Origin: Omphalotus guepiniiformis
Taxonomy: Eukaryota; Basidiomycota; Agaricomycetes; Agaricales; Omphalotaceae
Direction: 5' to 3'
Assembly: GCA_028554645.1 (NCBI GenBank)
Contig: JAQOOI010000073.1
Span: 1,302,001-1,366,000 of the forward strand
Length of the DNA: 64,000 nucleotides
Made by a program: the position numbers and the translations under genes. Under the pieces are notes generated by a model. That model saw only the letters and a program-made list of their open reading frames with translations. It searched no databases and was not told the DNA's origin. This document shows, in pieces, positions 51,246 through 61,281 of the stretch; position 1 is the first letter of the stretch; each line of letters begins with the position of its first letter.

Positions 51246-52580
51246 CTATGTAGATGTAGATGCAGGCGTTGCATCTCCATCGGTGACGGCAACTTTCGCG
51301 TTTTTGCCTTTTCCTGGTGGAGGTGGATGGTAAACTTTTTCCTGCGAGAATCAATCAATTAGAGGACGAATGTATATGCCTTTTTTCGACGAGATACCTT
51401 TTTCTTCTTCTTCTGACCATCCTTTGCATTTGGATCAGGATAAGCCAACTTCTCAACCTCCTTCCACTCTTCATTCTCCTCAAATGCTTTCCGGATGGGT
51501 TCCAACATTTTTGTGATCGCAGCACCAATAGCGGATTTAAGATCTCCAGGATGTAAATTCTCCGTCCTAAACGCCTCCTTCATCTCCTCAAACTCCACAA
51601 AATGCATCGCCCCACCAAACTTCTCCGGCCTGTCGATAGAAAAGAGTGTACCAGGAGGTGCGCCAGGCCCCGCAAACGACCTCTCGGGTGTTTGTTGATC
51701 AAGAGCCAATTGTGAAACAGGAAACAAAACAGCTTCAGCGAACGAAAGTAACCCGTTCTCTGAAACATTCCCGACTTCGCAAAACGCCGCTTTAATCTTT
51801 CGTTTAATAACTTCCGGTGGGTCGAGTACGTCGATTTTTGAATTTGGATCTGAGGATGACATTTTACCACCTGCTAGACCGGGTACCATTGCGTTCATTA
51901 GGTGCGCGCGTTTAGTGTAACCTAGTCGTGGGAGGTAGAGTTCTGCGAAAGTGAATATCTTTCTTTGGTCTACGCCTCCGAATTGGAAATCTACACCGAG
52001 ATATTGTTCGTCTAGAGCTTGAAGACCTGGGTAGAGTAACCCCGAGAGTAAAGGACTCTCAACTTGCTTGACTACCTCCGCTCCTGCTTTTTTAGCATCG
52101 TGTTCGGAAACGATAGCGCAGAGTCGGTAGTTATCTAGATTATAATCTCTAGAGAGTTGGTATTCTGATCCTTTTACGAATTTGAGTTTTTCGGTTGGTA
52201 TACCGAGGGATGTGAAGACTGCTATGAGGACGTGTTTGTAGTAGGATACGCGGTGGGAAACTAGATCGAGGGGTGCTTTGAGGTTGTCGAGGAATGCGTG
52301 GACGTCTGCGAGTAAGACTGTTACTTCTACCCCTGCGCGTAAAAAGTCGGCAATTTTGATTAGAGGGACAAAGTATCCGATGTGAGCTGTATGTGTCTCA
52401 AGTTAGAATTTGGTATAAATTATTTGTTGAATGGGGGGACGTACGTCTACCAGTAGGTGCTGTACCCCAGTAACATTTCGGTGCTCTCCCTTCAGCAATA
52501 ATACTTTTGATTAAGTCACCACCAAGCACCTCCTGCAATCTCCGAGTAATCAACTCGTATTTCTCTTCTGCAGTAGTCAT
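51246..52580 (-). CDS. TYS1: Cytosolic tyrosyl-tRNA synthetase
   Basis: Charges tRNA-Tyr. [20 protein letters not shown] is followed by [20 protein letters not shown] (class I HIGH motif as HIGY). Next: [116 protein letters not shown] (KMSSS motif), then a Lys-rich tail. Three exons: an intron after GR near 52440, and a second at about 51347-51399 (GT...CTCGCAG). The second joins KKKKK to [20 protein letters not shown] and a stop at 51246-51248. Tail-to-tail with the superoxide dismutase gene, 200 bases apart. Confidence 0.95.
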
Positions 52581-52766
52581 CGTCGGGAGGAAAAGTAAAA
52601 AGTCAAGTCACTATCAAGATCACTCTGACTCGATTGCCAAAACTATCTCATTACATAAGCATTGTACCCTATCATATACAAGACTTTACAACGAGAGAAG
52701 CTGGCACGAATCTAAAGTCCATTGAATCATGAGATTACAGAAACCCAAATGAACGACGGACATACC

Positions 52767-53357
52767 TCAAAAAAAATCCTCATCAATACATCGATACCAC
52801 CTCGGATCTCTAGTAGTATTCAACGCCTCCTTAAGTTTCTCAATAATCTCGGGTGACGGAATCTGTCTTTCATCCGAATTATTGTTATTCGCAAGAATAA
52901 CCGCATGAGCACCGCCTGGAACATGGCCAAGCGCTTCATCGGAAGTAGGAAGCCACACTCTGCCTGAACAACTGTTTCTCCAGAGTTGTCGGGAGGTATG
53001 TCGTAATAAGGACAATGTGGAGAGCATGCGAGGGTTGCCAGAACGAGTATCAGGGTAGTATGGATCGACCGTGGAAAGAGGAGATTCTTGAAGAAGTGCT
53101 TTGACTTCGGGACTCATCGGGACATCTTTATATTTATCTTCATTGGACTCCTCGTCGTCGTCGTCGTCGTCTGAAGAATCAGGGTCCTCGGGACGATCTT
53201 CAAACTTTGCCTTCAACTCCTCTCTCGACATCCCTCGAGTGTACCAAGGATTTAGTTTGACTTCTTCCATAGGAAATATAAAGGCGAACACGAGTAAATC
53301 TGGGTCGCCTTTGCGTCTTAAGGCAGGTAGCCAAGGTGGTTTCGTGACGGTAGACAT
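52767..53357 (-). CDS. Orphan acidic-linker protein, copy A
   Basis: 196 residues in one exon, family not recognised. MSTVTKPPWLPALRRKGDPD, LLVFAFIFPMEEVKLNPWYT, RGMSREELKAKFEDRPEDPD, an Asp/Glu/Ser-rich acidic linker, LLRHTSRQLWRNSCSGRVWL, PGGAHAVILANNNNSDERQI, and the ending NTTRDPRWYRCIDEDFF. The frame ends at TGA after a T8 run. It has a close copy (about 80% identical residues by eye) at 54552-55121, in the same orientation. Conservation of the frame in both copies, with in-frame indels only in the acidic linker and in the DEALGHVP region, argues that it codes. No known catalytic motif. Confidence 0.7.
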   Translation of the reverse strand: MSTVTKPPWLPALRRKGDPDLLVFAFIFPMEEVKLNPWYTRGMSREELKAKFEDRPEDPDSSDDDDDDEESNEDKYKDVPMSPEVKALLQESPLSTVDPYYPDTRSGNPRMLSTLSLLRHTSRQLWRNSCSGRVWLPTSDEALGHVPGGAHAVILANNNNSDERQIPSPEIIEKLKEALNTTRDPRWYRCIDEDFF

Positions 53358-53361
53358 GAAG

Positions 53362-53610
53362 AAGTGAGATACTCAGATATAACCCCTTTCTTTTACTATG
53401 CTTCGATTCAACTTACATAATCCATTCGTCCGTTTCGTATGTACTACTGCTACACCTCCTGTACTCTCAACTCTTCATCCAACTCCCTAATCCTTCCTTC
53501 CAAACATCAACCTGACCAAGTTTCTCCTCAATCAACTTCATCTCCTTCTCAAGCCCAGCCTAATGATTAGCTCACGTTGTTCTTCACCTATCTCAACTAG
53601 GGGTGTGCCA
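53362..53610 (-). pseudogene. Fragment of the ABC transporter 3' end
   Basis: About 250 bases nearly identical to 61184-61437. They hold the last ~45 codons (ending near 53450, [20 protein letters not shown] then EV stop) and the 3' flank of the ABC transporter. A 5-base insertion (TAATG near 53560) breaks the frame, and ten bases of flank are missing near 53393. On the right it breaks abruptly at 53610 into the PMP3 duplicate. On the left it abuts the start of orphan copy A. Confidence 0.85.
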
Positions 53611-53883
53611 CGATTCCGAAAACCCCCATGACACCATCTCATAACAGCTTCAAACCATTGAGGCTCTTCTCAACACTTCACGTCGACGCTTCGTCAAGAT
53701 TAGACCTGAGGCCTGATCATGTATTCATTGAAAAGAAGGATTGCCCACGTATACAACGATCAGAAGAGTTGTCCACAGAAATTACAGAAAAAAATAAGAA
53801 AATATCACAATGCACCGTCCAGTCCTTCTCACAGCATGCCCCCGACTATTGATTATCGAATTATTGAAAAAGGACAATCCCCC
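53611..53883. repeat. Duplicated PMP3 3' flank, inverted copy
   Basis: Inverted match to about 24942-25205, starting at ACGATTCCGAAAACCC directly after the ABC fragment. Numerous single-base differences and small indels, roughly 85-90% identity by eye. Confidence 0.8.
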
Positions 53884-54323
53884 TTAGGCATTCGTAGCAC
53901 CATAGTAGGGTGCCTGGGCCTGGTAGTGGTCATTGCCAACATCTACGCGCACAAAAACATCAGTGAAAGGCAAAGCATAAGATCGAACTTTCCAACGCAC
54001 ATTGATATCCTCCATGACCATAACGTTCATCAGCCTGCATCTTCTTGTAGATAAGCCAGAAAGCATGTATGTGGCCTGGAAGATAACCAAGACTGCGAGT
54101 AAAGCGGTGCTTACTATTTCTGTCTATTAAGGAAAAAAATGCTTTCGAAACGTACATGGTCAAGCAAATGTTGATGAGCAAGTCACAGCTGCATCCGGTC
54201 AAAAAAGCTGCAGCAGCGGGAGGGAAAACGATTGCGACCTGAGCAAAACTTGCAGTCAGATTTTTACGCGAAATGTTGTTCAAGGATGACAAGCATGAGG
54301 ATAATGTCAGATGCTTTGACCAT
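53884..54323 (-). CDS. Pmp3/UPF0057 proteolipid, copy 2
   Basis: Inverted duplicate of the gene at 24473. MVKASDIILML, VAIVFPPAAAAFLTGCSCDL, LINICLTI, LGYLPGHIHAFWLIYKKMQA, RYGHGGYQYVGNDHYQAQAP and YYGATNA. Two hydrophobic helices around a PGHIHAFW core mark the Pmp3 family. All three introns have GT-AG ends here. Intron 1 has a weak donor (CTT|GTCATC), because four bases present in copy 1 are missing. Intron 2 keeps its CTCGCAG acceptor. The tail lacks eight residues (24 bases) that copy 1 has. By splice signals this copy is the more likely functional one. Confidence 0.8.
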
Positions 54324-54551
54324 GTTGGTAGTGTGTTAGAAGTACAAGGAAAAGGGCGTTTTATTGATGATGGATGTCAGAAGAGGATTATATACGCTCT
54401 GCCGAAACTATGTCATTACATAAGCATTGTACCCTATTGCTTTGGAATAATATACAAGACTGTCAGATACAATGACTGCGAAAGCTGGGACGAATCTAAA
54501 GTCCATTGAATCATAAAATTACAAGAAATCCAAATGAGCGACGGACATACC
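54324..54551. other. PMP3 copy-2 promoter joined to duplicated 3' flank of orphan B
   Basis: On the minus strand, TATATAA near 54387-54393 lies about 65 bases before the PMP3 start. From about 54405 the sequence matches 52636 onward (CATTACATAAGCATTGTACC), which marks the start of the second copy of the orphan unit. Confidence 0.65.
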
Positions 54552-55121
54552 TCAAAAAAAATCCTCATCAATACATCGATACCACCTCGGATCCCTAGTA
54601 GTATTCAACGCCTCTTTGAGTTTCTCAATAATCTCGGGGGACGGGATCTCTCTTTCATCCGAGTTGTTGTTGGTAGCAAGAATAACCGCATGAGCACCGC
54701 CTGAAACACGCGTTTCATCGGATTTAGGAAGCCACACTCTGCCTGAGCAACTGTTTTTCCAGAGTTGTCGAGCGGTATGTCGTAACAAGGACAATGTGGA
54801 GAGCATGCGAGGATTAGAGCGAGTATGGTATGGATCGACCGGGGAAAGAGGAGCTTCTTGAAGAAGTGCTTTGACATAAGGACTCATCGGGACTTCTTTA
54901 TCTTCATCGGAACACTCCTCCTCCTCCTCGTCTGAAGAATCAGGGGTCTCAGGACGATCTTCAAACTTTTCCTTCAACTCCTCTCTCGACATGCCTCGAG
55001 TGTACCAAGGATTAAATTTGACTTCTTCTAGAGGAAATATAAAGGCGAACACGAGTAAATCTGGGTCGCCTTTGCGTCGTATGGCCGGTAGCCGAGCTGG
55101 TTTCGTAGATGTTTTAGACAT
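54552..55121 (-). CDS. Orphan acidic-linker protein, copy B
   Basis: 189 residues, duplicate of copy A at 52767-53357. MSKTSTKPARLPAIRRKGDP, LLVFAFIFPLEEVKFNPWYT, RGMSREELKEKFEDRPETPD, an acidic linker, LLRHTARQLWKNSCSGRVWL, GGAHAVILATNNNSDEREIP and NTTRDPRWYRCIDEDFF. The duplication unit runs from about 54405 to 55128. Beyond the start codon the two copies diverge at once, so copy B has a different promoter. Function unknown. Confidence 0.7.
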   Translation of the reverse strand: MSKTSTKPARLPAIRRKGDPDLLVFAFIFPLEEVKFNPWYTRGMSREELKEKFEDRPETPDSSDEEEEECSDEDKEVPMSPYVKALLQEAPLSPVDPYHTRSNPRMLSTLSLLRHTARQLWKNSCSGRVWLPKSDETRVSGGAHAVILATNNNSDEREIPSPEIIEKLKEALNTTRDPRWYRCIDEDFF

Positions 55122-55648
55122 GAAGAAAGGAGGAAGAACGGCGCTTCTACGTATGGCATTATATATGCTACCAGGCTCAACTTACATAATCCAATCCTTG
55201 CTCCAAGCCGCACGCTTCCACACATTTTTTGACGGATACTCATCGACTCATCGACTGCTCGAGACTTCTCAGACATCATTGCCTTTGATCGTTGCTCTAA
55301 TGCCCAGATGACTATGCCGCGGACACACAGAGACAGTGTGAGAGCAGCGCTGAACGTTGAGCAAGGATTGCTGATGTTTTGCTTGTATGTGCAGCTTTGC
55401 AAAACCCGCCATGTAAATCATTTAAATAATGAGCCTTGCTGAACCTTGCAATTGCAAGTCAGCTTGAAACTAGTTCTTCAGATACCCATCTTCCTTCGTC
55501 TTCGCCGCCCTTTCTTCTGATCGCAGAGCCCTGCCTCAAACAGAGCTATTCCTCCTGGACTAAATTGAAGACGATTCTCTGTAGGACGCACGTCTTTTCA
55601 GCCTTGAATAGCAATCCTCGGCCCCGTGCTACTTCATCATCATAACTG
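55122..55648. other. Intergenic, divergent promoter region
   Basis: Separates orphan copy B (minus) from the gene at 55649 (plus). No gene supported. Confidence 0.5.
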
Positions 55649-56752
55649 ATGCCGAACCTTCACCGTGTCGATCTAACAATCCACGCTCTTGCTCGTTCTG
55701 TCCAGAATCTGCCACTTCCGAATGGGAACTCGAATCCCCCTGCTCCTCCTCGCAGGTACAAGAGTAGCGATAGTGTCTTACTCGCCAAGCAATTGGCTTT
55801 CGGCGTTTTCGCAAACCGCCGGCATTTCGAGAGCCACTTACACGGCTTATACAGCCAAATCTTCTCAGACTTAACACACGACTATTCTAATCTGACACCA
55901 GTCATCAACTATAAACTTTACCTGCAGATGGATGGTACGACGGTGGTGGAGGTGCCTGGCAAAGGTCATGCTGACGACCCTCAGAGCCTTAGGGAGGAGG
56001 CGGTCAGTGATGTTTTTGAGGACAGCGGAAATGATGACGAGGTAGATGCAGTGCACGATTCTCAGACTTCTTCGTCATATGCAGCATCGGAATCCGATAA
56101 TGTATCCAGCAAAAGCAGCAAATCCATCCATGGACGATATACTGAAGTGTGTCCGGACTTGGTAGTCCTTCACTCGCGTTGGACCCGCATGTTTCCAGTG
56201 CTCTTGACTGCTCGACCGTCACGCCAGCAGCTAATTCCCTATTTCCATCGACATGGCGTTCAGCCAAAACATGTGTGCGCCGCTATTATAGGAGAGTTCA
56301 AATCTGGACCCTCTCGTGGATTGGATCTCAACGTGGAGACACTTGCAAAATTCAAAGAATTACAGTCAATGTACGTGTCTCCTGTGTCTAATAAGATGCC
56401 ACTCTAAAATTCCTTTTTTTGCAGAGGTTTCGACGCAGCTCAACAACAGGTGGCGAAATATATCGCCATCTTTTTCGCTTCTCACCCTCATATTTCAAGA
56501 GTGCTGGCATTTGTGGCATGTGGTGTCTGTTGGCAATACGCCTTTGTTACACGAAACGATCTAGCAGAGTACGACCCTTGTGAAAATGAATTTTTACAAG
56601 ATGACATCAACATGCGAATACTTGACACCTTCGGAGTTATCTTCTCTCGGACTTATGAAGTAGGGACACAGGCGTCCGATCGAAAATTCTCGCGCCTCCG
56701 CAGAAACTACCTTCACCCATTGGGGTGTGATGGCTATTTGAAACCTCAATAG
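55649..56752 (+). CDS. Orphan protein with possible PD-(D/E)XK nuclease-like core
   Basis: Two exons (about 55649-56371 and 56426-56752) give about 350 residues. The N-terminus is conserved-looking (LLAKQLAFGVFANRRHFESH); then comes an acidic Ser/Asp linker (DVFEDSGNDDEVDAVHDSQT). A core reads VCPDLVVLHSRW, VLLTARPSRQQL, then CAAIIGEFKSGPSR. PD in one strand, then an E-x-K strand (EFK) some 50 residues later, is the spacing of PD-(D/E)XK nuclease-fold proteins. Mushroom genomes have many orphan proteins with such ExK strands, often beside kinase-like domains. The C-terminus (QQVAKYIAIFFASHPHISRV, LAFVACGVCWQYAFVTRNDL) is helical. The family is not firmly recognised; activity is unproven. Confidence 0.6.
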
Positions 56753-56888
56753 TTGGACCTCTCTAGTAGCAAGCATGTCCCACTACTATGGCTCCTGTAT
56801 GTAAATATTAGATTCTGGTTCCAATACTTTCGATTTGTTCATAATAGAAATGTTGCACTCTTTGTTTAGAGCAAAGGAAAGGTACCAT

Positions 56889-57044
56889 TCAGTTGACTGC
56901 GCGGAGTCCGGCACGAACTCCGCCAGTTCCAGCAAAGCGAAGCAAGAGTGGTGAGGCCGCTTTCTCACGCTCTTCGCTTTTCTTTCGTTCTTCATCGGCG
57001 GCTGCAGTCTCATCACAGGAGAATGATACAACATTTCCGCTCAT
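56889..57044 (-). CDS. Possible 51-residue small protein
   Basis: An ATG at 57044 opens MSGNVVSFSCDETAAADEER followed by a Lys/Glu helix and the end LLLRFAGTGGVRAGLRAVN then stop. Codon use looks ordinary, and a GA-rich tract (minus-strand AGAGAGAGAG, about 57058-57072) precedes it like a promoter. The residues fit a charged helix plus a Gly/Arg tail. No family recognised; it may be chance. Confidence 0.25.
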   Translation of the reverse strand: MSGNVVSFSCDETAAADEERKKSEEREKAASPLLLRFAGTGGVRAGLRAVN

Positions 57045-57929
57045 TTTCTTTCATCAGTCTCTCTCTCTCTACACACATACAATGCAAGAGTAGCTGTTTT
57101 TTTTTCCCCAATTCTGTCTGAGCCTCGACACATGTGGCATTGAAGAACTCAGGTCGCATTTGCTAGCTTTGCACGAGAGAGAGAGAGCATTACACAATCC
57201 ATTCACTCCCACTTCCCCAAGGTGGAATCCTGCACTACCGAGCTCAAGGTCCAGGCGATCAATGATTTAGCGGTGGTCTTTCATGGTTCACCGCTTCATT
57301 CCCGCCTTACCACTATCTTTGCTATTTGGGTGTCCAGAAGAACTCATCGACTCAAAGGGAGACGTGGACGGCCAGCTTGGGATAACAGGTAGTATAGTCG
57401 CGACGAGCGTTGAGGTGACGCCAAAGTTATCGTCGTAGCTGGATATAGGTGTCGGTTTAGATGCGTCAAGTGTCCAGATGATGCCAAAGTCATCAGCACG
57501 TTCACAGCTGGATCGAAGAGGAACCTGCACAATCTCAAGTGGGGCGATAATGCGAGGGTCATCAACAGGTAGTCGCGGGTGATAGTGATTGCGAGGAGGA
57601 GAGACGTGCGGGTGCGCATGTTAAGGCATTCCGTTTTCCTTCCACTGCTTTAATTTTTCCATCACCAACGCTCCATATCGTTCCTACTGCCCCTTATGTT
57701 TTCTGCTGCCTCTTTATCCCCCACCACTGCTTCTTTCTACCACCACCGCATTCCTTCATCATCACCGCCTCCCATGTTCGCCACCATTGCCTTCTTTCAT
57801 TATCACCACCTTCCCCATTTGCCACTGTTGCCTTTGCTGTTTACTACCACTATCCTCATAGCCAAATACCATTGTTATTGCTTTGCCGCTATCCGCTATC
57901 CGCTACACTTCTTCCTAGCTAAATATTGT
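57045..57929. other. Intergenic, two small internal repeats
   Basis: No gene supported. Two related ~55-base stretches lie near 57415-57445 and 57470-57500 (both with TGACGCCAAAGT / TGATGCCAAAGT and AGCTGGAT), giving minus-strand DDFG / DDNFGV repeats. From 57715 the plus strand becomes rich in CCACC/TTC triplets and leads into the minisatellite. Confidence 0.45.
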
Positions 57930-58480
57930 CTGCTTTGCTGTTGCTGTTGCTGTTGCCGCTGGTCTGCGCTTGCAGTCATCCTGTCGGCCTGCTGTTGCTG
58001 GCTTTGCTGTTGCTGCTGTCCGCTTTGCCGTTATGGCTATCTGCTTTGCTGTTGCTGCTGTTTGCTTTGCTTTTGCTGCTGGTCTGCGCTTGCAGTCATC
58101 CTGTCAGCCTACTGTTGCTTGCTTTGCTGTTGCTTGCTTTGCTGTTGCTGCTGTCTGCTTTGCCGTTACGGCTATCTGCTTTGCTGTTGCTGCTGTTTGC
58201 TTCGCTTTTGCTGCTGTCTGCTTTGCTTTTGCTGCCGTCTGCTTTGCTGTTGCTGCTTGTCTGTTGCAGTCAACCTATCTGCCTTGCTGTTGCCGCTTGT
58301 CTGTTGTGGTTAACTTGTCTGCTTCGCTGTTGCCGCTTGTCTGTTGCGGTCAATCGGTCTGCCTTGCTTTTGCCGCTTGTCTATAGCAGTCGTATTGGCC
58401 CTGCTGTTACTGCTTGTCTGTTGCGGTCATCTTGTATGCTTCGCTGTTGCCGCCGTCTGCTGTTGCAGTTATCTCGTATA
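57930..58480. repeat. Degenerate CTG/TTGCTG minisatellite with higher-order units
   Basis: Built from variants of CTGCTTTGCTGTTGCTGCTG. Longer units recur: TGGTCTGCGCTTGCAGTCAT at about 57960 and 58080, TTTGCCGTTAYGGCTATCTG at about 58020 and 58157, and CGCTTGTCTGTTGYGGT-type units five times between 58250 and 58430. All three plus frames stay open for long stretches, giving Leu/Cys or Phe/Ala-rich translations that come from the repeat and not from a gene. Confidence 0.75.
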
Positions 58481-60672
58481 TGCCATCCATTCTGTCACTA
58501 CCATTTGCTTGCTGCTGCTACTGCAATTGTAACTGTTTCCGTGCAGTATTCGCCACCACTGCTGTTATATCTTGTTGGTCGTGCCGCGCTGCCATTGTGC
58601 CTCAAGTGTCAGTCCCAGTCTCTGATCAGCGCACTGTCTATCATACCTTCGCACTAGGAGTGTTTCACACTTTCATGAGACCCAATTCACGACTCCCATC
58701 AACTGTTTCGCAGTGGCAAAATTGACACTGGCGGAGGGAAGCACTCGCTGTGGATGAAGCGATCGGCCTTTAGCTGCTGAAACATCTGAGCAACAGCGTG
58801 TTCCCTCGCAAACAATTTGGAAAGAACGGTTGGCGAAGCTTCATCAAATCGTCCAAGGAGATATACCTTCAGCTCAGCACAGGAACTCCTATTCATTCCA
58901 GACCCTCATGCACATGGTATCTCTACAGTATCCGATGTGGCTCTTCTGGTAGTCAAGAACAATTTTACTCAGGTCGTCTCCCATCCCGTCTTTGACAAGA
59001 CCAGATTCTCTGCTGCTCAAGCTTGGCTTTATCTCAAGCTCGATGGCATGCGCCGCCTCGCGACTGGCAGAGTCTCGGACTTTAGAACCCAAGTGTGGTG
59101 CCTGTCCGAGTCCCCGAGATAAATTTGTTTGATAACACAAGTCCACTTTCATCTCATTGTCTGAAGACTTGCACCCAGAGGAAGCACCAGCTGACTGCTA
59201 CCAACGCCCATATGAATCAACCTGCTCGCTACTATTGTTCAACCCTCTTGCTTATACAGGCATCATTCACCACGTCAGTAGTGTGTCGAACGAGCCGATG
59301 TAGCGAATTACCATGTGCCTTTACTAGCAAGGAAAGTGCAAAGAGATTAGGAACTTCATTTCGAGACTCAGCGTTGGAGTCAGCATTGCATGGGGCATGG
59401 GTGGTTTGAGAGTACTACTAGCACATGAAATGTAAGGGAGATTCAGCGAGACAATGCGAAGGGGCAATGGTTCAGTCTACAGTCTCACTGTGGGCTTCTG
59501 CCCGGGTGGATTCTTATAGCCCACAGCTGAATGGCCACCCTTTGCGAACGGTGACTCGGCTTCAAAGGAGGAGTGGAGGAGGGCAGACCTACGGTCGCAC
59601 CCCGGAGCCTATCAAGGTCGTAGCATTCACATCCACTAGTTTTGGCTTCAAGCTCCTGAGCACGCATTAGTCTCCATTCGCAGAGAGAAGCGGAGGACGT
59701 TGCATCAGATAGATGCCTGATTCAATTCATCAGTATCCAAAACAAGGTTATTGTACTCGAGGCTCGTTCTCGCGTCTCAAATTTATGCGTGATTCACCAT
59801 CCCCACTTTCCTCCAGTTACTGCTTATGCCTTCACTCCATATGGGGCCTGCTTACACCTGACATGTCATTCGAGCTATCTGAAAGTCTTGAGCTGGCCAT
59901 TCTCTCGGTAGCAGCAAGCGGAAGGTCTTTTCGTTAGTTTCAAAGACGACTAATAGCCTGAGACCACCCTCACCGAAGCCTTTCGGATTCCCAGACGCAA
60001 ACCCAGACGGTTCAACGCAGGACGGTAAGGAGATCAAGCGAATCATCATAATGGCACAGTGGCAGATCGTATTTGGGCTATTGTCGAACGGTGAACGTTG
60101 AACTGTCACCTGCGGTACCGTGGCTTCTCAAACACTACCCATGCACACTTAATCCTGCCTTAGCCTGCCACCAGCACAAGTCGTGTTGACTCACACCCAC
60201 TACAACCCGTAACTTGCACCATTCATCTCTGAGCTTCGAATATCAGCCTGAGCATACACATTGCTTCGCATCACTCACGTCTCGGATATCGAAGGTTGCG
60301 ACTTAGGCCACCTCATAGGTCCAGACTTTCCATGGTTTCTCATTCTAGACTCTAGTCCCAATACCGGGTTCACTCGCACAGTCATACTTAGCCATTATGG
60401 TTCCATTCTAGTCTGCCTCCAGTAGCAATGAGAATCTCGCCACAAGTGGGAGAGCACCTTCGTCATTCACACTCACTCATATCGCCAGCATGGTGCTGTT
60501 GTCATCCACACTCACTCTGGCACTTCGTCATATCTTCGTCAGTGAGACATCCATGATTCAAGTGAAGTGAAGGAACTTGGACACTACTCGAGAACTAAAA
60601 GCTCGTGGCCCGATCTACAGTCAGGTTCCCATGCAGGTGGCATTGTGATGTATGACTTGACAATAGCTGCGA
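58481..60672. other. Gene-poor 2.2 kb, one possible gene relic
   Basis: The frame at 58817-59119 (YTFSSAQELLFIPDPHAHGI, SAAQAWLYLKLDGMRRLATG) reads like protein, but I cannot link it to other exons or a family. The frame shifts near 59095 and is lost. The remainder (59.4-60.6 kb) shows no domain on either strand. It could be decayed mobile-element sequence. Confidence 0.35.
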
Positions 60673-60784
60673 GGCAGGTTGGGCTGGCGGTCGTGGATCG
60701 CCCGCGGTCGTGTTGGTTGGGAGAGCGGGCGACCCCTTGCGTCCCGCGTCCGCGCATGCTTCGCATGCCCAGCCCAACCTCCCC
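60673..60784. repeat. GC-rich nested inverted repeat
   Basis: Outer arms AGGTTGGGCTGG (60676-60687) and its complement CCAGCCCAACCT (60769-60780). Inner arms TCGCCCGC (60698-60705) and GCGGGCGA (60725-60732). A GCATGC-TTC-GCATGC motif lies between inner and outer right arms (about 60754-60768). The 110-base block is much more GC-rich than its surroundings. It could be a small foldback element or a structured RNA; no tRNA cloverleaf fits. Confidence 0.55.
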
Positions 60785-61183
60785 TTAGCCTGCCCTCACC
60801 CAACGGCTTGCGTAGACGAAGCTGGAACTACATAACACATACTCCACATATTCGGATCCACTACGCGTTTTGATTGGCAGAAAATTATGAAAAGATTGTC
60901 GCCAACCCATTCAAAGCGTCCGTGTTCTCGAGACACGCTGTACTTAATGGAGGGAAGCAACGACTTTTTCTGCGCAACGCTAGCAACCGCCCTAAAAATC
61001 ACCGTTATGGGCGGGAATTTTAGCAACATAGATCGACGAAATTGGAATTTTTACCTCAATGTATAGGTACCTCTCAGGCAACCTCCCAACCGTTCTGTAA
61101 GTTACATAACGAAAGATAGGCAACGCAACGGGACCTCCCTTATGCGTTACGTTGCTTCCTTACATGTCACTACAGTATGTACT
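60785..61183. other. Intergenic, no supported gene
   Basis: Sequence between the inverted repeat and the 3' flank of the ABC transporter. No gene seen. Confidence 0.5.
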
Positions 61184-61281
61184 AAGTGAGATACTCAGAT
61201 ATAACCCCTTTCTTTTACTAAAGTACAAGGTGCTTCGATTCAACTTACATAATCCATTCGTCCGTTTCGTATGTACTACTG

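Noticed and set aside
57696..58725. Long overlapping plus-strand frames rich in Leu, Cys, Ala and Phe
   Set aside because: They arise from the CTG/TTGCTG minisatellite and neighbouring low-complexity sequence in all three frames; no domain, splice or start context supports a gene.
60673..60784. tRNA or CRISPR-like structure
   Set aside because: The nested arms do not fit a tRNA cloverleaf and there are no regularly spaced repeats; a CRISPR array is not expected in a fungus.
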